Shown here: positions 1 to 5,826 of the stretch, piece by piece
Numbering within the stretch: position 1 is the stretch's first letter
How the letters are laid out: each line of letters begins with the position of its first letter
From: Actinomycetota bacterium
GTDB lineage: Bacteria; Actinomycetota; Acidimicrobiia; IMCC26256; JACDBD01
Assembly: GCA_013695115.1 (NCBI GenBank)
Contig: JACDBD010000299.1
Location: 1 to 6,037, forward strand
Reading direction: 5' to 3'
DNA: 6,037 nucleotides
Notes under the pieces: generated by a model
The model's database searches: none
Told to the model about the DNA's origin: nothing
What the model saw: only the letters and a program-made list of their open reading frames with translations
Program-made: the position numbers and the translations under genes

Positions 1-907
1 GGGCGAGCACGGTGCCCGCGCCCGCTTCGGTCGATCCGTAGAAGATGCGGGTCACGGTGTGGGGGAGCGCGTCGCGGATCGCCGTGATCAGCTCGGGCGG
101 CGTCGCCGACGTGCCGGTGTCGGCCTCGTGCAGACTGGAAAGCGCGTCGATAGCCCCGTTGTGCTCGAGCACCCGTGCCCAAACCGCCGGGATGAGGTAG
201 ATGCGCGTCGCCTGCCAGCGGGTCACCGCGCTTACGAGGGTCTCGGCGTCGGGAGCGCGCACGAAGTGGATCGGACGACGCGCCTGCCAGCAGCCGAGCG
301 CGAGCGTCCAGCCCGCCATGTGGAAGAGCGGAAACATGCACACGAGCCCGCCCTCGGTCGGCGCCGCCAGCTGGGGCCAGGTCCGGAGGCAGTTCGCCCG
401 GTGCGACAGCACGACACCCTTGGGCCGGCCGGTGCTGCCGCTGGTGAAGAAGATGACGTGGGGGTCGCGCTCATCGAGCGCGGGCGCTTCGACGTCGTCC
501 GAACTCGCCCGGGTCGCGGCCTGGGCAAGGTCGGCGTGGCTGAGAGTCGGGAGATCCAACTCACGCGCCGGCTCGGCCCGCTCGTCGTCGACGACGAGGA
601 GACGAGGCCGGGCGTAGCCCGCGACCTCGGCCGCCTCGGTCGGTCCGAGGCGGGCGTTGACCGGGGCGAAGACCGCGCCCAACTTGGCCAGCGCGAAGAA
701 GACGGGCAGCGCCTCCAGCGAGGTGTCGCCCCACCATGCCACCCGGTCCCCGGGCCCGACGCCCCGAGCCGCCAGTGTGTGTGCCACCCGGTTGGCGCGA
801 CCGTCGAGCTCGCCGAACGTCAGGTGCTCGTCGGCGAGGGTGGCTGCGAGGCGATCGGGTGCTGCGCGGGCGGCGTGGCGCAGGACGTTGCCGACCAGGA
901 GCGCCAT
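1..907 (-). CDS. Acyl-CoA synthetase (AMP-forming, ANL superfamily), 3' end outside window
   Basis: This leftward gene starts at ATG 907-905 and stays open to the window edge, giving 302 residues of an expected ~500. It should adenylate a carboxylic or fatty acid with ATP and transfer it to CoA in the cytoplasm. Visible motifs are the N-terminal segment LTFGELDGRANRVA (about 29-42), the AMP-binding P-loop FFTSGSTGRPKG (153-164), the following VLSHRAN, a PLFHMAGW segment, and the A5 motif FYGSTEAGAG (289-298) just before the edge. The C-terminal domain with the catalytic lysine is not in the window. An in-frame stop (929-931) lies shortly upstream and no other start lies between, so the start is well fixed. 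No Shine-Dalgarno is visible, so leaderless translation is possible. It diverges from the next synthetase with a 6-bp gap between start codons. Family assignment is firm; substrate cannot be read from the sequence. Confidence 0.93.
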   Translation of the reverse strand, partial: MALLVGNVLRHAARAAPDRLAATLADEHLTFGELDGRANRVAHTLAARGVGPGDRVAWWGDTSLEALPVFFALAKLGAVFAPVNARLGPTEAAEVAGYARPRLLVVDDERAEPARELDLPTLSHADLAQAATRASSDDVEAPALDERDPHVIFFTSGSTGRPKGVVLSHRANCLRTWPQLAAPTEGGLVCMFPLFHMAGWTLALGCWQARRPIHFVRAPDAETLVSAVTRWQATRIYLIPAVWARVLEHNGAIDALSSLHEADTGTSATPPELITAIRDALPHTVTRIFYGSTEAGAGTVLA

Positions 908-913
908 CGCGGC
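908..913. promoter_or_regulatory. 6-bp divergent gap between two synthetase start codons
   Basis: Only six bases separate the leftward ATG (907-905) from the rightward ATG (914). Any promoter for either gene must therefore lie inside the 5' coding part of the other, or transcription must begin almost at the start codon. I do not see a convincing TAnnnT -10 element at leaderless spacing on either strand. The geometry itself is read directly from the sequence; shared regulation of the two genes is inference. Confidence 0.5.
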
Positions 914-2446
914 ATGATGACGGACGTGTCAGACACCGACAACTCCACCGGACTCCTCGCCCAGGCCCGGGTCCGACCCGAGCAGGTTGCGCTCCGCCTC
1001 GGAGATGAGGCCCTCACCTACGCCCAGCTCGACGACCGCGCCCGGCGAGCGGCGCACGCGCTCCACGAGCTCGGCGTCCGACGCAGTGATCGAGTGGCGA
1101 TCATGGTCCCGAACTCGCTCGAGTTCTTCGAGGCGGTGCACGCCGCCGGCCGCCTCGGCGCGGTGGTCGTGCCGGTCAACATCCACTTCAAGGCGGACGA
1201 GGCGGGCTGGGTCGTGAGCGACTCCGGTGCGACCGCACTGGTCGTCGCCCAGGAGCTCACGCCCGCGCTCGCCGACGTTGCCGCGGTTCCCCGGCTGGTC
1301 GTCGGCGACGGCTACGACGAAGCCCTGGCCGCCGCCCCCGCCACCGGCGAAGTCGACCCACCCGAGATCGTCGGGGACGCCTGGCCCACCGTGATGGCCT
1401 ACACGTCGGGAACGACCGGACGGCCGAAAGGCGTCGCGATCGGTGAGGACGATTTCCGCCGCCGGGCGGTGGGCGTGGCCGCGTCGGGGGAGCGCTGGGG
1501 CCTCGGCCCCGACGACGTGCACCTGCTCGTCGGTCCCTCGTACCACATGGGTCCGCTGTTCTGGGGCCAGATGCACCTTGCGTTCGGCGCCACCGTCGTG
1601 GTCATGCCGAAATGGGACGCGTCGGAGTGTCTCGCGCTGATCGAACGGTGGCGGGTCACGAACACGCACATGGTGCCGGCCAACTTCACCCGGATCCTCG
1701 AGCTCTCCGAGGACGTCAGGAACGCACCCGACCTGTCGTCGCTTCGGATCGTCGTCCACGCCGCCGCGCCGTGCCCGGTCCCATTGAAGCGCGCGTTCAT
1801 GGACTTCATCGGCGCCGACAAGGTGTGGGAGTACTACGGCGCATCCGAAGGCGGCGGCACCGTCATCACGCCCCAGGAGTGGCTCGAGCACCCCGGCAGT
1901 GTGGGCAAGCCGTTCCCCGGCAACGAGTTCGCCATCTTCGACGACGACGGCAACGAGCTGGGCGCCGGCGAGGTGGGGACCGTCTACGCCAAGCCCGCCC
2001 TGTCGTCGTTCCGGTACCACAACGACGACGACAAGACCGCGTCGGTGCACCGGGGCGAGTGGTTCACGGTCGGCGACGCCGGCTACCTCGACGAGGACGG
2101 GTACCTCTATCTCACCGACCGTAAGAGCGACATGGTCATCTCCGGCGGGGTGAACATCTACCCCCGCGAGGTCGAGGACGTCCTGCACCGTCATCCCGAG
2201 GTTGTCGACTGCGCGGTGCTGGGTCTGCCCGATGATGAGTGGGGCGAGGTGTTGTACGCAGTCGTCCAGCGTGCCGGTGACTCGAAGCTCGACGAGGACG
2301 CCGTCGTCACCTGGGTGCGGGAGCACCTCGCCGACTACAAGCGCCCCCGCGTAGTCGAGTTCGTTGCCGAGCTACCACGCGATCCCAACGGCAAGGTGCG
2401 CAAGCCCAAGCTGCGTGAGGCCTGGATCGCCCGGGCACGGGGGTAG
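914..2446 (+). CDS. Acyl-CoA synthetase / AMP-dependent ligase, complete
   Basis: This is a complete 510-residue class I adenylate-forming enzyme, the usual length for FadD/MenE-like acyl-CoA synthetases. It should make an acyl-AMP and then an acyl-CoA. Motifs in order are LTYAQLDDRARRAAHAL (34-50), P-loop YTSGTTGRPKG (163-173), SYHMGP (209-214), A5 motif YYGASEGG (307-314), A7 motif GEWFTVGDAGYLDEDG (381-396, with the ribose-binding Asp388), the hinge region TDRKSDMVISGGVNIYPREVE (401-421), and the C-terminal NGKVRKPKLRE with catalytic Lys494. The reading frame stays open far upstream to position 59, but that part is antisense to the other synthetase and should not be included. ATG 914 and ATG 917 are adjacent candidates; an AGGAG at 897-901 lies 12 or 15 nt upstream, rather far. 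A GTG at 926 is a further alternative. The GYD gene follows after 35 bp, probably in the same transcript. Substrate unknown. Confidence 0.95.
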   Translation: MMTDVSDTDNSTGLLAQARVRPEQVALRLGDEALTYAQLDDRARRAAHALHELGVRRSDRVAIMVPNSLEFFEAVHAAGRLGAVVVPVNIHFKADEAGWVVSDSGATALVVAQELTPALADVAAVPRLVVGDGYDEALAAAPATGEVDPPEIVGDAWPTVMAYTSGTTGRPKGVAIGEDDFRRRAVGVAASGERWGLGPDDVHLLVGPSYHMGPLFWGQMHLAFGATVVVMPKWDASECLALIERWRVTNTHMVPANFTRILELSEDVRNAPDLSSLRIVVHAAAPCPVPLKRAFMDFIGADKVWEYYGASEGGGTVITPQEWLEHPGSVGKPFPGNEFAIFDDDGNELGAGEVGTVYAKPALSSFRYHNDDDKTASVHRGEWFTVGDAGYLDEDGYLYLTDRKSDMVISGGVNIYPREVEDVLHRHPEVVDCAVLGLPDDEWGEVLYAVVQRAGDSKLDEDAVVTWVREHLADYKRPRVVEFVAELPRDPNGKVRKPKLREAWIARARG

Positions 2447-2471
2447 AGACTGAGCCGCACGCACCCGAATC

Positions 2472-2478
2472 GAGGAGG
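2472..2478 (+). promoter_or_regulatory. Strong Shine-Dalgarno (GAGGAGG) for the GYD-domain gene
   Basis: GAGGAGG lies 3 nt before ATG 2482 and 6 nt before ATG 2485. The second spacing is closer to the usual optimum, so translation may start at 2485 (107 residues) rather than 2482 (108). This is the best ribosome binding site in the window, and it implies independent, efficient translation of the small gene. Confidence 0.7.
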
Positions 2479-2481
2479 CCG

Positions 2482-2808
2482 ATGATGCCGAAATACCTGA
2501 TCCAGACCGCCTACACGGCGGAGTCGTGGATGGCGATGTCCAAGAACCCGCAGGACCGTTTGGAGGCGGTGCGACCCTCCATCGAAGGGCTGGGCGGGAA
2601 GCTCGACGTCGGCTACCTCACCTTCGGCGAGTACGACCTCGTGGCCATCGTCGACTTCCCCGACAACATCTCCGCCGCCAGCTTCTCGATCTCGGTGGCG
2701 TCGAAGGGTGGCGTCAAGGCCTTCACGACCACTCCGCTCATGACGATGGACGAGGCGGTCGAGGCGATGGAGAAGGCCGGCGGCAGCAAGTATGCCCCGC
2801 CCAAGTAG
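2482..2808 (+). CDS. GYD domain-containing protein
   Basis: This is a small cytoplasmic protein of 108 residues with no signal peptide or membrane segment. It begins with the beta-strand PKYLIQTAYT, has a helix rich in charged residues (about 22-38), and then the family signature FGEYDLVAIVDFPD (48-61), followed by a helix and a GGVKAFTTTPL strand (76-86). This matches the GYD family, small alpha/beta (ferredoxin-like, dimeric) proteins that take their name from the Gly-Tyr-Asp signature; here the motif reads G-E-Y-D. The biochemical function of the family is unknown, so none is assigned. It follows the acyl-CoA synthetase by 35 bp on the same strand, suggesting co-transcription. Its 3' end overlaps the reading frame of the convergent truncated paralogue by 71 bp, and a GC hairpin straddles its stop codon. 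Confidence 0.9.
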   Translation: MMPKYLIQTAYTAESWMAMSKNPQDRLEAVRPSIEGLGGKLDVGYLTFGEYDLVAIVDFPDNISAASFSISVASKGGVKAFTTTPLMTMDEAVEAMEKAGGSKYAPPK

Positions 2809-3292
2809 GCGGGGAGGCCTCCACCCGTCCCGGGTTGGCAAACAGACAATCGTTGTTGATAGTCACCTTAGAGTCCGTGCCATCGCCGGTGGCGGCGTCG
2901 CGGCTCGTCTCGGGAACGCCGCGCCAACCGACGCCATCCCAGTCGCCGCCGGTCCTGGCGGCAGTCACGTGGAGCCGATGGCGGCCCTCGCGGTCGTCGG
3001 CGTCGCGACCCCGGGCTTCGAGGTCGAGCTTCAGCTTGAACTGGAAGCAGTCCTTGTAGCGGCTCTGGTTGAAGGCGGCGCCCCACGTGTCGTTCACGGT
3101 GCCCTCCCAGTAGTCGATGAGCGGCGTCGTACCGTCGGGGCCGGTCAGGCCCTCGGCCCCATAGACATCGACCCTCACCGTGATCGTCACCACGTTGCCG
3201 TTGTGGGCGACCGTCGTCTCGGCCCCCGCCGGCGCGGCGGGAAGTACTGGCATCGCGAGCGCGACGAGAGCGACGACAAGGGCGCGGCGCAT
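2738..3292 (-). CDS. Truncated secreted paralogue of the adjacent metalloprotease, no zinc motif
   Basis: This 184-residue leftward frame starts at ATG 3292. Its N-terminus is a clear signal peptide: two Arg, a hydrophobic core of about 12 residues rich in Ala/Val/Leu, then a PAAPAGA cleavage region before ETTV. Residues 26-139 align with the N-terminal domain of the upstream metalloprotease, with about 62 identities in 113 columns by eye. Shared blocks include NDTWGAAFNQ and TGDGT. After TGDGT (139) the similarity stops, just before the point where the protease has its HEFGH zinc motif; the remaining 45 residues look random and Pro/Arg/Ser-rich and run antisense into the GYD gene. The start lies 2 bp after the protease stop (TGAGCATG), suggesting translational coupling. 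It is most likely a degenerate, catalytically dead duplicate. A working secreted domain is possible, because the frame has no internal stop. Confidence 0.55.
   Translation of the reverse strand: MRRALVVALVALAMPVLPAAPAGAETTVAHNGNVVTITVRVDVYGAEGLTGPDGTTPLIDYWEGTVNDTWGAAFNQSRYKDCFQFKLKLDLEARGRDADDREGRHRLHVTAARTGGDWDGVGWRGVPETSRDAATGDGTDSKVTINNDCLFANPGRVEASPPTWAGHTCCRRPSPSPRPPRPSS
2795..2814 (+). terminator. GC-rich hairpin across the GYD stop codon, possible terminator
   Basis: CCCCGCC (2795-2801) and GGCGGGG (2808-2814) form a perfect 7-bp all-GC stem with a 6-nt loop (2802-2807). The stop codon TAG occupies 2806-2808. A second, overlapping perfect palindrome GGAGGCCTCC lies at 2813-2822. There is no T-tract on either strand, so this is not a classical intrinsic terminator. 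Hairpins without a T-run are sometimes proposed as terminators in actinobacteria. It sits between convergent genes, which supports that role. Confidence 0.4.
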
Positions 3293-3294
3293 GC

Positions 3295-4311
3295 TCAGCC
3301 GACCGGTTCGTCGTCGCTCTGGCGCTCGAGGGTAATCTCGCACGTGAACTGCCCGCCCGTGATGGCGTGCTCGAAGCTCGCCTGGGCGGTTCCCCGTTCC
3401 GTCACCGGCACGACGATCGGCCGTTCAGGTATCGCCCCGCAATACGCGGAGGGGCCGTCTCCCGTGGTCACGAAAGGCGGTTCCCACAGGAGCCGGAACT
3501 CGTCGCCGGTGAAGGTCCCTGTGACCCCGAATGTCACCGTCCCGGCGCCGGTGACGGTAAAGAGTTCGGTGGTGCACGTGTAGGAGCCAGACACCGCGAC
3601 CGTTCCCGAGGCGTCCTTCCCCACGACCCCCACCGTGATCGTCCCCTGGTCGGAGCCCATGCACGGGGTCACGTTGGTATACGTCGAGCTGATCGGGCCC
3701 TTCCAGGTGTCGCACTTGGGAAGCTTCTTGCCCTGGTTCTCGAGGTGCTTTCGGACCGCCTCGCCGATGCGGTCGATGAGGTTCTGGTCGATCTTCTGGA
3801 CGACGTTGACGTCGACGCCCGCGACGCCGCCGACCATCATCGTGCCGTCACGGCCGGTCTTGGGAGCGCCGTTCTTCCGGTCGTCGCCGAGACCGAAGAG
3901 GTGCCCGAACTCGTGGGCGACGACGGTGGGCGGGGCGTCGACGGGGATGGCGCCGTCGCGGTCGTTCTCGAACGAACGCGTCCCATCGCCGGTCTTGGAG
4001 TTCCTGGTGGTCTCGGAGGAGCCTTCGAATCCAGTCCCCTCGAAGCTGCCGCCGGACGCGGCTCCGACGATGATGCGGTGGTTACCCTTCTTGGCGTCGA
4101 AGCCGTCGCCGCGCTCCTTGAGGTTCACCTTCAGCTCGAGCTTGAAGCAGGTCTTGTACGGGAGCTGGTTGAAGGCGGCGCCCCAGGTGTCGTTGAGGAC
4201 CTTCTCCCAGTAGTCGACCAGCGACATCGTGCCGTCGGGGCTCGTCTGGCCTTTGGCGTCGACGACGTCGACGGTCATCGTGATCCTCAGCACGTTGCCG
4301 TCAACTTTCAC
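3295..4311 (-). CDS. Putative secreted zinc metalloprotease, HExxHxxGxxD type
   Basis: The open frame gives 338 residues if read from GTG 4311, but this GTG corresponds to an internal Val of the paralogue (ETTV), so it is unlikely to be the true start. The N-terminal domain (about 1-115) contains NDTWGAAFNQ. The zinc site reads HEFGHLFGLGD, with H133, E134, H137, G140 and D143 in the metzincin-like pattern where Asp is the third ligand, as in snapalysin-type enzymes. DGTMMVGG (155-162) is a plausible Met-turn. Residues 200-338 are beta-rich with Cys at 200, 217, 246, 291 and 324, suggesting an extracellular disulfide-bearing domain. Cleavage of peptides outside the cell is inferred. The signal peptide lies upstream in another frame (see 4308-4400). 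The truncated paralogue follows 2 bp downstream. I do not recognise a named family for the whole protein. Confidence 0.8.
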   Translation of the reverse strand: MKVDGNVLRITMTVDVVDAKGQTSPDGTMSLVDYWEKVLNDTWGAAFNQLPYKTCFKLELKVNLKERGDGFDAKKGNHRIIVGAASGGSFEGTGFEGSSETTRNSKTGDGTRSFENDRDGAIPVDAPPTVVAHEFGHLFGLGDDRKNGAPKTGRDGTMMVGGVAGVDVNVVQKIDQNLIDRIGEAVRKHLENQGKKLPKCDTWKGPISSTYTNVTPCMGSDQGTITVGVVGKDASGTVAVSGSYTCTTELFTVTGAGTVTFGVTGTFTGDEFRLLWEPPFVTTGDGPSAYCGAIPERPIVVPVTERGTAQASFEHAITGGQFTCEITLERQSDDEPVG

Positions 4312-4400
4312 GGTCGTCTCGGCGTCGCCGGCGTCGCCGGCGTCACGAGAAGCGAAGCTGCAAGGACGCCACCGACGATCAGCCGTCGCGCACCGGCCAC
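4308..4400 (-). pseudogene. Out-of-frame signal peptide of the metalloprotease
   Basis: A leftward frame from GTG 4400 encodes 30 residues and stops at TGA 4310-4308. It begins MAGARRL, has a hydrophobic stretch (IVGGVLAASLLV) and then TPATPATP, which is a good Sec-type signal peptide. The metalloprotease frame next to it reads ADRRWRPCSFASRDAGDAG over the same bases, which is not a signal peptide. The mature frame becomes recognisable at ETTV, matching the paralogue's ETTV just after its cleavage site. One base missing or two bases extra between the two parts, within or beside the 9-bp repeat at 4321-4344, would explain this. Either the gene is frameshifted or the sequence has an error here. 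Confidence 0.65.
4321..4344. repeat. 9-bp tandem repeat, 2.7 copies (GGCGTCGCC)
   Basis: GGCGTCGCC occurs at 4321-4329 and 4330-4338, and GGCGTC follows at 4339-4344. On the leftward strand it encodes the Thr-Pro-Ala repeats of the signal peptide frame. Such a GC-rich short repeat is prone to slippage and to sequencing error. It lies where the metalloprotease frame changes. Confidence 0.85.
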
Positions 4401-4415
4401 GATAGGGCCGACGGA

Positions 4416-4421
4416 TAACGT
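4416..4421 (+). promoter_or_regulatory. dut: Candidate -10 element for leaderless dut mRNA
   Basis: TAACGT at 4416-4421 fits the actinobacterial TAnnnT -10 pattern. It ends exactly 6 nt before GTG 4428, the spacing expected if transcription starts at the first base of the start codon. No Shine-Dalgarno precedes dut, which agrees with leaderless translation. No clear -35 was identified. The site lies in the 27-bp gap between the two divergent GTG starts (4400 and 4428). Confidence 0.45.
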
Positions 4422-4427
4422 CCGCTC

Positions 4428-4862
4428 GTGCGCATCGCCATCCGGCGGCTCGACCCCGATCTACCGCTCCCGACCGCGCAGCACCCCGACGACGCCGGCT
4501 ACGACCTCCACGCCCGCGAGGGCACGCGCATCGACGCTGCCGGCGGACGCGCCGTCGTTCCGACCGGGGTCGCGGTCGCCATCCCGTCCGGGTATGCCGG
4601 GTTCGTCCTCCCGCGGTCGGGCCTTGCCCTCCGACACGGCGTCACCTGCCTCAACACGCCGGGGCTCATCGACCCGCTGTACCGGGGCGAGCTCAAGGTC
4701 GTCCTCGTGAACACCGATCCGGTCGAGCCGTACGAGATCAAACGGGGCGACCGCATCGCCCAGCTCGTCGTAAAGAAGGTGGAGACGGTCGAGTGGGACG
4801 AGGTCGACGACCTCGACCCGACGCAGCGCAGCACCGAGGGCTTCGGCTCGACCGGGCGCTAG
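4428..4862 (+). CDS. dut: dUTP diphosphatase (dUTPase)
   Basis: This is a 144-residue trimeric-type dUTPase that hydrolyses dUTP to dUMP and pyrophosphate, keeping uracil out of DNA and supplying dUMP for thymidylate synthesis. All five family motifs are present: motif 1 DDAGYDL (21-27), motif 2 PRSGLAL (62-68), motif 3 NTPGLIDPLYRGE (76-88), motif 4 RGDRIAQLV (106-114), and motif 5 RSTEGFGSTGR (134-144). Asp82 is the expected catalytic residue that activates water, and Tyr85 the expected residue that stacks on the deoxyribose and excludes ribose. Motif 5 is the mobile, Phe-containing tail that closes over the neighbouring subunit's site. The length is normal and nothing is missing. The start is GTG 4428. 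An LLM oxidoreductase gene follows after 11 bp, so the two are probably co-transcribed. Confidence 0.97.
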   Translation: MRIAIRRLDPDLPLPTAQHPDDAGYDLHAREGTRIDAAGGRAVVPTGVAVAIPSGYAGFVLPRSGLALRHGVTCLNTPGLIDPLYRGELKVVLVNTDPVEPYEIKRGDRIAQLVVKKVETVEWDEVDDLDPTQRSTEGFGSTGR

Positions 4863-4873
4863 CCTGCGCCGCC

Positions 4874-5818
4874 GTGGCTCACGACCGGAAGTTCCGCTTC
4901 GGGGTGATGGCGTCGCACGCCGCCTCGGCCGACTCGTACCGGGAGAAGGCCCGCAAGGCCGAGGATCTCGGCTACTCGACCTGGTTCGTCCCCGACCACT
5001 TCGTCGACCACCCGGTCGCGCCGATGCCGGCGATGGCCATGGTGGCGGAGGCCACGTCGACACTGCGGATCGGCCCGCTCGTGCTCGGCAACGACTACAA
5101 GCACCCCGTCGTGCTCGCCCGCGAGGCCGCGACCCTCGATCTCCTCTCGGACGGTCGCCTCGAGCTCGGCATCGGCGCGGGTTGGATGACCGCCGACTAC
5201 GAGAAGGCCGGCATCCCGTTCGACCAGCCCAGCGTGCGCATCGCCCGCCTGGCCGAGTCGATCGCGATCCTGAAGGGGCTCATGGGCGACAAGCCCTTCA
5301 CGTTCCAGGGTGAGCACTACACGATCACCGACCTCGACGGGTTGCCCAAGCCGGTGCAGTATCCGCACCCGCCGATCATCGTGGGCGGCGGTGCCCGCAA
5401 GGTGCTGTCGCTCGGCGCCCGGGAGGCCGACATCGTCGGCATCAACGCCAACCTGCGCGGCGGGACCGCCACCAGTGAGGACGCTGCCCGCTCCATCACC
5501 GGCGCGGCGGTCGACCAGAAGCTGGCGTGGGTGCGCGACGCCGCCGGCGACCGCTTCGACGACATCGAGATCCAGACGTTCGTCGGCTTCACCCACTTCA
5601 CCGACGACCGCCGTTCACTCGCCGAGGCGATGGCGACGGCGTTCGGCGTCACGCCCGACGAGGCGCTCGAAGCGCCAGTGGTGCTGGCGGGCACGCCCGA
5701 CGAGATGATCGACGACCTCGTGGCACGGCGCGATCGCTGGCTGATGAGCTACCACGTCGTCGGCGTGGACGTGATCGAGGAGTTCGCCCCGGTCGTCGCC
5801 AAGCTCGCCGGTACCTGA
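4874..5818 (+). CDS. LLM-class (probably F420-dependent) oxidoreductase
   Basis: This 314-residue protein has the luciferase-like monooxygenase TIM-barrel pattern. The N-terminal strand KFRFGVM (6-12) is followed by KARKAEDLGYSTWFVPDHF (25-43), a typical LLM beta/alpha unit. Next come TLRIGPLVLGNDYKHPVVLAREAATLD (63-89), the signature LSDGRLELGIGAGW (91-104), and MTADYEKAGIPF (105-116). The C-terminal half contains PPIIVGGGARKVLSLGAREADIVG, also typical. It probably binds F420 or FMN and acts as a cytoplasmic redox enzyme; it may belong to the MSMEG_2516-like subgroup, but that is recall. Substrate is unknown. The frame is open back to 4793, inside dut. GTG 4874 was chosen because its product (MAHDRKFRFGV) matches the start of the downstream paralogue, though no Shine-Dalgarno precedes it. 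It lies 11 bp after dut and 8 bp before the next gene. Confidence 0.9.
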   Translation: MAHDRKFRFGVMASHAASADSYREKARKAEDLGYSTWFVPDHFVDHPVAPMPAMAMVAEATSTLRIGPLVLGNDYKHPVVLAREAATLDLLSDGRLELGIGAGWMTADYEKAGIPFDQPSVRIARLAESIAILKGLMGDKPFTFQGEHYTITDLDGLPKPVQYPHPPIIVGGGARKVLSLGAREADIVGINANLRGGTATSEDAARSITGAAVDQKLAWVRDAAGDRFDDIEIQTFVGFTHFTDDRRSLAEAMATAFGVTPDEALEAPVVLAGTPDEMIDDLVARRDRWLMSYHVVGVDVIEEFAPVVAKLAGT

Positions 5819-5824
5819 GGAGAG
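5817..5824 (+). promoter_or_regulatory. Shine-Dalgarno overlapping the upstream stop codon
   Basis: GAGGAGAG at 5817-5824 overlaps the TGA stop (5816-5818) of the first LLM gene. GAGGAG ends 4 nt before ATG 5827. This fixes the start of the second LLM gene and suggests translational coupling within one transcript. Confidence 0.7.
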
Positions 5825-5826
5825 TC

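Noticed and set aside
59..913. Long N-terminal extension of the rightward synthetase frame
   Set aside because: It is antisense to the leftward acyl-CoA synthetase, is Arg/Gly-rich without domain character, and the true enzyme starts at 914 or 917.
929..2326. 465-codon open frame opposite the rightward synthetase
   Set aside because: Its product is a Val/Asp/Arg-rich antisense translation with no recognisable motif; the sense strand has a complete ANL enzyme.
2846..2856. Small inverted repeat ACAA-TCG-TTGT in the AT-richer patch
   Set aside because: Arms of 4 bp are expected by chance and nothing else supports an operator or terminator.
3367..4710. 447-codon rightward open frame across the metalloprotease and dut
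   Set aside because: It is antisense to the protease and then out of frame in dut. Both genes have clear family motifs in the other frames.
4793..4873. Upstream extension of the first LLM frame into dut
   Set aside because: The extra 27 residues are Arg-rich, overlap dut in another frame, and are absent from the paralogue, whose start aligns with GTG 4874.
4859..5596. 245-codon leftward open frame opposite the first LLM gene
   Set aside because: This is a high-GC shadow; the sense frame has the LLM signature.
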